Shown here: positions 1-9,168 of the stretch, piece after piece
How the letters are laid out: each line of letters starts with the position of its first letter
Position numbering within the stretch: position 1 is the stretch's first letter
Source: Streptomyces rubellomurinus
GTDB taxonomy: Bacteria > Actinomycetota > Actinomycetes > Streptomycetales > Streptomycetaceae
Length of the DNA: 9,168 nucleotides
Reading direction: 5' to 3'
Assembly: GCF_000961885.1 (NCBI RefSeq)
Contig: NZ_JZKH01000157.1
Span: forward strand, 1-9,168
Position numbers and translations under genes: made by a program
The notes under the pieces: generated by a model
What the model saw: only the letters and a program-made list of their open reading frames with translations
What the model was told of the DNA's origin: nothing
Database searches by the model: none

Positions 1-1371
1 CGCCCGCCCGCCACCCTCCTCCACTGGGGCACCACCGCCCTGACCGCCGAACGGCTCGCCGAACTCGGCATCAAGGCCACCGAGGCCAAGGCCGCCAAGG
101 AATGGCTGCGCAGCCACCCCCACGACGCCCTCATCGACGTCTGGGGCGCCCTGCTGCCGCCCGACCCCAAGACCCTGTGGACCGAAGGCCCCGACCTCGC
201 CGCCGGCGCCGACACCTGGATCCGCCACTTCGGACACCTCGTCACCCTCCCCGAAGCCGACCAGGCCGCCGTCAAGGGCGTCCGGATCCACCACCTCGAA
301 GCCGTCCTCAACCCCGCCCGCACCCCCTGGCTCACCCGCACCACCACCTACCGCCTCACCACCGACCACCGCGCCGAACCCCACCTCCGACCCGAGGACG
401 CCGACGCCGTCCCCGCCCCCGGTGAACTCCACCGGACCCTCGACGCCCTGCGCTGGCTCGCCTACCACCTGCCCGCCGACAGCCCGCTGCGCCCACTGCT
501 GCCCCGGGCCGTCGACGCCCTGCACACCCGCCTCGGCGACCCCGACCTGCTGCTCGACCTCCAACTCGTCAACACCGCCAAGAACGGCCCGATGGGCGCC
601 GTCATGCGCGCCCGCTTCGGCCTGCCCGCCGAGGGCGGCGCCGACCCGGACGGCCTGGTCCGCTGCGGCCCGGCGCTCGTCCTCAGCCCCTACCACGAGG
701 CGTACGAGCAGGTCTGGCTGCGCCCGGCCGGGCTGACCGGCCCGGACGACCCGCTCCTCGACCTCATCACCGGGCTGCGCAACGGCTCCTGGTACGGCGA
801 CGACCAGGGCGCCCTCGTCGCCGTGCTCAACGGCGAGGCGCGGCGGCTGGCCGAGTCCGCCGTCGCGTCCGTCACCGCCGTGACGGCCGACCCGGCGACG
901 GCCGAGGGCCGCGCGGCCTGGCTGCAGAACCCGCAGCTGTCCGCCCCCGCGCTGGTCGCCGAGGCGGCCCGCACCCACGGCCTCGGCGCGGACGCCGCCA
1001 CCCTCTACCTGCAACTGCTCGCCCTGCCCGACCCCACCGACCGCAACGTCGCCCGCTGGACGGGCTGGAAGCCCGCCCGGCTGAAGCGGGCCCGCGCCGA
1101 ACTCGCCGCCACCGGCCTCGTGCTGGAGGCCAAGCGGCCCCGGGCCGGCCGCAGCCTCTTCCTGCCCTGCGGCTGGCAGGAGGCCAAGGCCCCCGCGCTG
1201 CCCGTCGAGACCTGGAAGGCCGCCCTGTACGAACTGCCCACCCACAAGCCGGTGCTGCCGCGCCTGCCCGTCCCGGACCTGTTCGCCCGGGCCTGGCAGC
1301 GCACCGTCGACGGCGACACCCCCGGCTACGAAGAGCTCCGGACCAGCACGCGCAGGAAGGCCCGCCGATGA
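1..1371 (+). CDS. C-terminal part of a large uncharacterised yeh-locus protein with a winged-helix-like end (5' truncated)
   Basis: Frame 1 is open from the first base to a TGA at 1369-1371, giving 456 residues with no start in view, so the gene begins upstream of the window. An internal ATG at 592 is in frame but has no ribosome binding site and cuts a continuous coding pattern, so it is not the start. The visible part is mostly helical, Ala/Leu-rich and soluble, with no signal peptide or membrane segment. Residues about 320-390 (nt 958-1170) look like a winged helix: a helix with T-G-W-K-P-A-R-L-K, then A-E-L-A-A-T-G-L-V, then a basic turn and a strand. This suggests DNA or protein binding. 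The last four bases overlap the MoxR ATPase gene, which places it in the same operon. E. coli has a DUF4132/WGR protein (YehI) at the equivalent position. That identity is possible here but I cannot confirm it from this fragment. Confidence 0.8.
   Translation, partial: RPPATLLHWGTTALTAERLAELGIKATEAKAAKEWLRSHPHDALIDVWGALLPPDPKTLWTEGPDLAAGADTWIRHFGHLVTLPEADQAAVKGVRIHHLEAVLNPARTPWLTRTTTYRLTTDHRAEPHLRPEDADAVPAPGELHRTLDALRWLAYHLPADSPLRPLLPRAVDALHTRLGDPDLLLDLQLVNTAKNGPMGAVMRARFGLPAEGGADPDGLVRCGPALVLSPYHEAYEQVWLRPAGLTGPDDPLLDLITGLRNGSWYGDDQGALVAVLNGEARRLAESAVASVTAVTADPATAEGRAAWLQNPQLSAPALVAEAARTHGLGADAATLYLQLLALPDPTDRNVARWTGWKPARLKRARAELAATGLVLEAKRPRAGRSLFLPCGWQEAKAPALPVETWKAALYELPTHKPVLPRLPVPDLFARAWQRTVDGDTPGYEELRTSTRRKARR
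1354..1360 (+). promoter_or_regulatory. Ribosome binding site of the MoxR ATPase gene
   Basis: AGGAAGG lies seven bases before the ATG at 1368, inside the last codons of the preceding gene. It fixes the start and, with the ATGA stop/start overlap, indicates translational coupling. Confidence 0.75.
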
Positions 1372-2522
1372 CCAGCACCACCAGAACCTCCACCAGCACC
1401 GCCACGGACCGCCAGACCGTCCCGCCCGAGGAGAAGTACGCCGCCGAACTGGAGTTCCTCGCGGCCCACGACAGCGGCCCGCGCCCGCCCGGCTGGCGGC
1501 TCACCCCGCGCGCCGTCGTCACCTTCGTCATGGGCAGCGACGGCGAGAAGCTCAAGGCCGGGCGCAGGAGCCTCGTCATCGAGCAGAAGTTCGTCGGCGA
1601 GCGGGCCCTCGTCGAGCGCTGCGTCGTCACCCTCGCCGGCGAGCGCGGCCTGCTGCTCGTCGGCGAGCCCGGCACCGCCAAGTCCATGCTCTCCGAACTG
1701 CTCGCCGCCGCCGTCTGCGGCACCAGCGCGCTCACCGTCCAGGGCACCGCCGGCACCACCGAGGAGCAGCTCAAGTACGGCTGGAACTACGCCCTCCTGC
1801 TCGCCAAGGGCCCCAGCCGCGACGCCCTCGTCCCCTCGCCGGTGCTCACCGCCATGACCACCGGCGCCGTCGCCCGGGTCGAGGAGGTCACCCGCTGCCT
1901 GCCCGAGGTGCAGGACGCCCTGGTCTCCCTGCTCTCCGAACGACGCGTCGCCGTCCCCGAGTTGGCCGGCACCCCGGACGGGCAGCTGTACGCCGCCGCC
2001 GGATTCACCCTGATCGCCACCGCCAACCTGCGCGACAAGGGCGTCAGCGAGATGTCCGCCGCCCTCAAACGCCGGTTCAACTTCGAGACGGTCGGCCCGA
2101 TCGGCAGCCTGGCCGCCGAAGTCGACCTCGTCCGCCGTCAGTCCACCGCCGCCGTCGCCCGGGCCGGAGCCGCCTACGCCGTCGACGACGCCGTCCTCGA
2201 CGCCCTCGTCACCGCCTTCCGCGACCTGCGCACCGGGCGTTCCACCGAAGGCTGGGACGTCGAACGCCCCTCCACCGTGATGAGCACCGCCGAGGCCGTC
2301 TCCGTCGCCACCGCCCTCGGCGTCACCGCCGCCTACCTCCCGGACGGCGGCGACCTCCTGACCCGCCTGCCCGGCCAACTCCTCGGCGTCGTCCGCAAGG
2401 ACGACCCGGCCGACGCCGCCCGGCTGCTCGGCTACTGGGACGGCGCGGTGCGCCGCCGCGCCGAGCAGGGCGCCGCCACCTGGCGCACCCTGTGGGACCT
2501 CCGCCCGGCACTGGAGGCCTGA
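1368..2522 (+). CDS. MoxR-family AAA+ ATPase, YehL-like
   Basis: This 384-residue protein is a cytoplasmic AAA+ ATPase of the MoxR clade, whose members act as chaperone-like remodelling enzymes with VWA-domain partners. After a Ser/Thr-rich, probably disordered start (1-20), the ATPase core carries a Walker A motif GEPGTAKS (99-106). A Walker B region follows, ending R-V-E-E-V (170-174), where Glu172 takes the place of the usual Asp. Sensor 1 is A-T-A-N (217-220), and the arginine-finger segment is L-K-R-R-F (233-237). The helical lid begins near 270; where MoxR proteins usually have S-P-R-A for sensor 2, this one reads S-T-A-E-A (306-310), with no arginine. The start is set by a good Shine-Dalgarno and the ATGA overlap. 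The DUF5682-VWA gene follows after 3 nt, so the VWA partner is the adjacent product. Family assignment is firm; the YehL subgroup rests on synteny and remembered family features. The substrate is unknown. Confidence 0.93.
   Translation: MTSTTRTSTSTATDRQTVPPEEKYAAELEFLAAHDSGPRPPGWRLTPRAVVTFVMGSDGEKLKAGRRSLVIEQKFVGERALVERCVVTLAGERGLLLVGEPGTAKSMLSELLAAAVCGTSALTVQGTAGTTEEQLKYGWNYALLLAKGPSRDALVPSPVLTAMTTGAVARVEEVTRCLPEVQDALVSLLSERRVAVPELAGTPDGQLYAAAGFTLIATANLRDKGVSEMSAALKRRFNFETVGPIGSLAAEVDLVRRQSTAAVARAGAAYAVDDAVLDALVTAFRDLRTGRSTEGWDVERPSTVMSTAEAVSVATALGVTAAYLPDGGDLLTRLPGQLLGVVRKDDPADAARLLGYWDGAVRRRAEQGAATWRTLWDLRPALEA
2513..2517 (+). promoter_or_regulatory. Ribosome binding site of the DUF5682-VWA gene
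   Basis: GGAGG sits eight bases before the ATG at 2526, overlapping the last codons of the ATPase gene. This is a strong site and supports 2526 as the start. Confidence 0.75.
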
Positions 2523-2525
2523 CCC

Positions 2526-6586
<4,061 letters not shown>

Positions 6587-6590
<4 letters not shown>

Positions 6591-8536
6591 ACGAGACGAC
6601 GAGCGACGGCGACTGGCCGGGCGTGCGGCCGGAGGTGGTCGCCGAGGTGGTGTCCGCGCTGAGCGCCCGCCTGCAGAAGCGGCTGGACGGCGCGGCCGCG
6701 AAACTGGCGCAGCGCCCGGTGACGCGCTCCGGCCACCAGTGGCGGGTGGAGGTGGACGAGGAGACGCTGCTCGTCCTGCACGCCCCGGACGGGGTGGTCG
6801 CCGACCCGGCGGACGTCCGCTGCGGCTGCCTGCTCGCCCCGGCCTGCGCGCACCGGGCCGCCGCCGTCACCCTCTGCCCCCTCGCCGAGCCCGGGCCCGA
6901 CACCACCGAGCCCCCGGCCCCGGACACCGCCCGCACCCAGGACGCACCCGCCGAGGACACCCTCGCCGAGGACAATCCCACCCTGGCCCCGTCCGAACTC
7001 GCCGCCGCCCGCCACCTCCACCACGCCGCCTGCGCCGTGCTGGCCGCCGGGGTCGGCGCCGCCGGCGCCGTGACCCAGGCCGAACTGCTGCACGCCGCCC
7101 ACGGAGCCCGCCTGGCCGGACTGCACCGCCCGGCCGCGGCGGCGGTCACCGTGGCCACCCGGCTGCGCGCGGCCCGCTCCGGCGCACCCGACCACCGACT
7201 GGCCGACCTGGTGTCCGGCCTGCGCGATCTACTCGCCCTCACCACCGCCCTGACCAGGCCCCCGGCCGGTGCCGAGACCAGCGCCCCGCTCGCCGAACTG
7301 CGCGGCACCGCCCGCCGGACGTACGCCCCGGAAGGCGGGCTGCGCCTCCACGGGCTGTTCACCGAACCGGTGCTGACCGCCACCCACGCCGGGGCGGTCA
7401 GCTGGGCGGTGGACGCCGACGGCCGGCTCAGCACCATCGCCGAGGTCATGCCGCACACCGACGCCGCCACGGCCCCCGCCCAGGCGGCCGGCGCGGGCAA
7501 CCGGGCCCTGCGCCTCGGCGACGCCCCGCTCAGCCACCGCGAGTTCAGCCGCGCCGGCCTGACCGTCCAGGGCGCGACCAGGTCCGCCACCGGCCGGCTG
7601 GGCGCGGGCGCCGCCGTACGGGCGGTGCGCGCGGCGGGCTCGGCGTGGACGGCCGGGCCCGCCGCCCGGCTGTGGTCGGAGCCGGTGGCCGACCAGGTGG
7701 CCCGGGCCCTCGCCGCCGAGGAACTGCCGTACGAGAGCCGCCCGGCCGGGTCCGACCTGCTGTTCCTGGACGTCACCCTGCTGGGCCCGGCCCCCTCCGG
7801 GCCGGACGGCGCACCGCAGCTGCTGGCCCGGTGCGCCGGCCGCCCGGGCCCGGCCGGACCGGTGATCGCGCTGCTGCCCGGGCACGAGCACCCCGAGCTG
7901 GCCTTCCGGGCCAACCTGGCCCTGCTGGCCACCGCCCCGGGCCTGCGACTGCGGGTGATCGGCCGCCTGGAACGCTCGGACCGCCCGGAGCTGCGCCTGC
8001 TCGCCCTCGGCGCACCCCCGCAGCCCGCCGACCCGCAGCCGGCCGGCCCGGTGCCCGCGCTCCCGGCGGACCGGGCCGGCCGGGTCAACCTCGGCCTCGA
8101 ACGCCTCCAGACCGCCGACCTCCCTGCCGACCTCCCCGCCGGGCCCCCCGCCGAGCCCCCCGTCAGCGCCGCCGACACCACGCCCACCAACACCAGGCTC
8201 ACCAACACCACGCTCACCGTCACCACCCCCACCCCGCCCGTCCACCTCCTCGCCCGCCGGGTCGCGCAGACGGTCACCACCGGCCGCCAGGCCCCGGTCC
8301 CGAACGCGGCCACGGCCGCCGCCGATCGCCGCCTGCTGCGCGCCGCCGGCTTGGCCACGGCCGCCGAACTCCTGGACGGCCTGCGGGCCGAGGCGGCGAG
8401 CCGCGGCCGGGACGTGTTCGGCCGGGTGGTCCCCGACGACCACGGCGCCTTCGCCGCCGCCTGGTTGGCGGCCGCCTGCTACACCGAGGCGCTGGCCGCC
8501 GCGCTCTGCACGGCCGCCTGGGCGGGAGAGGGGTGA
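6587..8536 (+). CDS. SWIM zinc-finger protein, YehQ-like
   Basis: This 649-residue soluble protein carries an N-terminal SWIM-type zinc-binding motif, C-G-C-x5-C-A-H, with ligands Cys79, Cys81, Cys87 and His89. SWIM domains bind zinc and mediate DNA or protein contacts. An acidic, Pro-rich linker follows (about 98-135). Then comes a large mostly helical body with several strand-rich stretches (about 245-500) that I cannot assign to a named domain. A Pro/Thr/Asn linker (about 510-550) leads to a C-terminal helical segment (550-649). The start at 6587 overlaps the preceding stop as ATGA and has a good ribosome binding site. It is the last gene of the coupled operon and occupies the YehQ position beside YehL-, YehM- and YehP-like genes. 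Zinc binding is expected from the motif; the molecular role is unknown. Confidence 0.9.
8185..8214 (+). repeat. 15-bp direct repeat in the SWIM protein's C-terminal linker
   Basis: CACCAACACCAGGCT (8185-8199) is followed directly by a copy with one mismatch (8200-8214). The repeat encodes a Thr/Asn/Leu-rich stretch in a Pro/Thr linker at residues about 530-545. It marks the linker before the C-terminal helical segment. Confidence 0.85.
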
Positions 8537-8600
8537 GGAACGGAGAACCGGGAGCGGACGGCGAAACCACGTGCACGGACGGGCGATCCGCGCAGGCTGG

Positions 8601-8606
8601 CATACT
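8601..8606 (+). promoter_or_regulatory. Possible -10 element of the MarR gene
   Basis: CATACT resembles the TANNNT -10 consensus and is one of the few AT-containing hexamers in the intergenic region. No good -35 lies 17-18 bases upstream (GACGGG at 8578-8583 is a poor match). If it is used, transcription would start inside the inverted repeat at 8609-8637, where a repressor could block it. Confidence 0.3.
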
Positions 8607-8608
8607 GG

Positions 8609-8637
8609 GCCGTCGCGGAGACCAGACCCGCGACGGC
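8609..8637. promoter_or_regulatory. Perfect 10-bp inverted repeat: candidate operator or hairpin before the MarR gene
   Basis: GCCGTCGCGG (8609-8618) and CCGCGACGGC (8628-8637) are exact reverse complements around a 9-base spacer. The repeat lies between the SWIM stop and the MarR start, just after the possible -10 and ahead of the ribosome binding site. It could be an autoregulatory MarR operator, a leader hairpin, or a T-tract-less terminator of the upstream operon. The structure is certain; the function is inferred. Confidence 0.5.
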
Positions 8638-8654
8638 AGGCGCCGGTGAACGCG

Positions 8655-8663
8655 AAGGGTGGG
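8655..8663 (+). promoter_or_regulatory. Ribosome binding site of the MarR gene
   Basis: AAGGGTGGG ends six bases before the ATG at 8670. This favours that start over in-frame GTGs at 8571 and 8646, whose upstream sequences are weaker. Confidence 0.6.
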
Positions 8664-8669
8664 CGAGCG

Positions 8670-9122
8670 ATGGGGATCCGCGACGACGCGGCCGAGGTCC
8701 GGGCCCGCGGCTGGCGGACGCTCGCCGCACTGCACGGCCTGATCGACACCGCGCTGGAGAAGGCGCTGCAGGCCGAGCACCAGCTCTCCGTGGTCGAGTT
8801 CACCGTGCTGGACGCGCTCTCCCGCCAGGACGGCTGGCACATGAGGATGCAGCAGCTGGCCCGCGCGGCGGCGCTCAGCAGCAGTGCGACCACCCGGCTG
8901 GTGTCCCGACTGGAGGACCGCGGCCTGCTCGCCCGCTACCTGTGCGCGGACGACCGGCGCGGCATCTACACCGAGGTGACGCCCGAGGGCCGCGCCCTGC
9001 TGGAGTCCGCCCGCCCGGTGCACGACGCCGCCCTGGAGACGGTCCTCGCCGAGGCCGCCGGGATCCCCGAGCTGGCCCCGCTCGTCGACTCCATCGCCGA
9101 ACCCGCGCCCGCCAGCGCCTGA
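8670..9122 (+). CDS. MarR-family transcriptional regulator
   Basis: This 150-residue protein has the usual MarR length and layout, acting as a dimeric winged-helix repressor or activator in the cytoplasm. A dimerisation helix (about 1-35) is followed by the winged helix. Its recognition region is A-A-L-S-S-S-A-T-T-R-L-V-S-R-L (68-82), then E-D-R-G-L-L. The wing carries A-D-D-R-R-G at 93-98, followed by V-T-P-E-G-R-A-L-L, the family signature. A second dimerisation helix and a Pro/Ala tail complete it. There is no cysteine pattern that clearly marks it as a redox sensor. It is separated from the SWIM gene by 133 bp containing a perfect inverted repeat, so it is probably its own transcription unit and may be autoregulated. 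Its target could equally be a gene beyond the right edge; nothing ties it functionally to the yeh-like operon. Confidence 0.93.
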   Translation: MGIRDDAAEVRARGWRTLAALHGLIDTALEKALQAEHQLSVVEFTVLDALSRQDGWHMRMQQLARAAALSSSATTRLVSRLEDRGLLARYLCADDRRGIYTEVTPEGRALLESARPVHDAALETVLAEAAGIPELAPLVDSIAEPAPASA

Positions 9123-9168
9123 CCCGGCCCCGGCCCCGGCTGCCCAAGGCCCCGCCCCCGCCCCCGCC
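9123..9168. other. C-tract-rich tail with G-quadruplex potential on the - strand
   Basis: After the MarR stop, seven runs of three to five C are separated by one to five bases up to the window edge. The - strand therefore fits the G3+N1-7 quadruplex pattern. No gene, clear terminator stem or T-tract is visible in these 46 bases. Confidence 0.5.

Noticed and set aside
592..1371. Shorter separate gene starting at the ATG at 592
   Set aside because: The frame is open and has coding character from base 1, with no stop before 592 and no ribosome binding site at 592.
8571..8669. Longer MarR start at GTG 8571 or GTG 8646
   Set aside because: The extension would translate the inverted repeat into sequence unlike MarR N-termini. 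The ATG at 8670 has a better ribosome binding site and gives the usual family length.

Overview
The window comes from a very high-GC actinobacterium. The third codon position is almost always G or C, genes overlap or nearly abut, and Shine-Dalgarno sites are purine-rich. Streptomycetaceae (Streptomyces or Kitasatospora) is the best guess, but the sequence alone does not fix the genus. All supported genes lie on the + strand; long reverse-strand open frames are GC-rich shadows.

Layout: (1) 1-1371, the C-terminal 456 residues of a large protein that begins outside the window and ends in a likely winged-helix segment. (2) 1368-2522, a MoxR-type AAA+ ATPase of the YehL kind. (3) 2526-6590, a 1354-residue protein joining a DUF5682/YehM-like part (TIKI/TraB/ChaN/EreA-type motifs) to a YehP-like VWA part with a complete MIDAS. 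(4) 6587-8536, a SWIM zinc-finger protein in the YehQ position. (5) 8537-8669, an intergenic region with a perfect 10-bp inverted repeat. (6) 8670-9122, a MarR-family regulator. (7) 9123-9168, a C-tract-rich tail.

The first four genes have ATGA overlaps or a 3-nt gap, so they are almost certainly one translationally coupled operon. Gene order matches the poorly characterised Escherichia coli yehL-yehM-yehP-yehQ cluster (compared from memory), with yehM and yehP fused. By analogy with other MoxR-VWA pairs (RavA-ViaA, CbbQ-CbbO), the ATPase probably remodels a target with the VWA domain as metal-dependent adaptor. The DUF5682 part may be a hydrolase-like effector. The SWIM protein and the upstream winged-helix protein may supply nucleic-acid or protein binding. 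Aravind and colleagues have proposed conflict roles for related MoxR-VWA systems. No substrate can be read from this sequence.

The notable features are the covalent DUF5682-VWA fusion, three in-frame tandem repeats in linker or loop regions, a codon-usage switch inside the fusion gene, altered AAA+ motifs in the ATPase, and the palindrome before the MarR gene.
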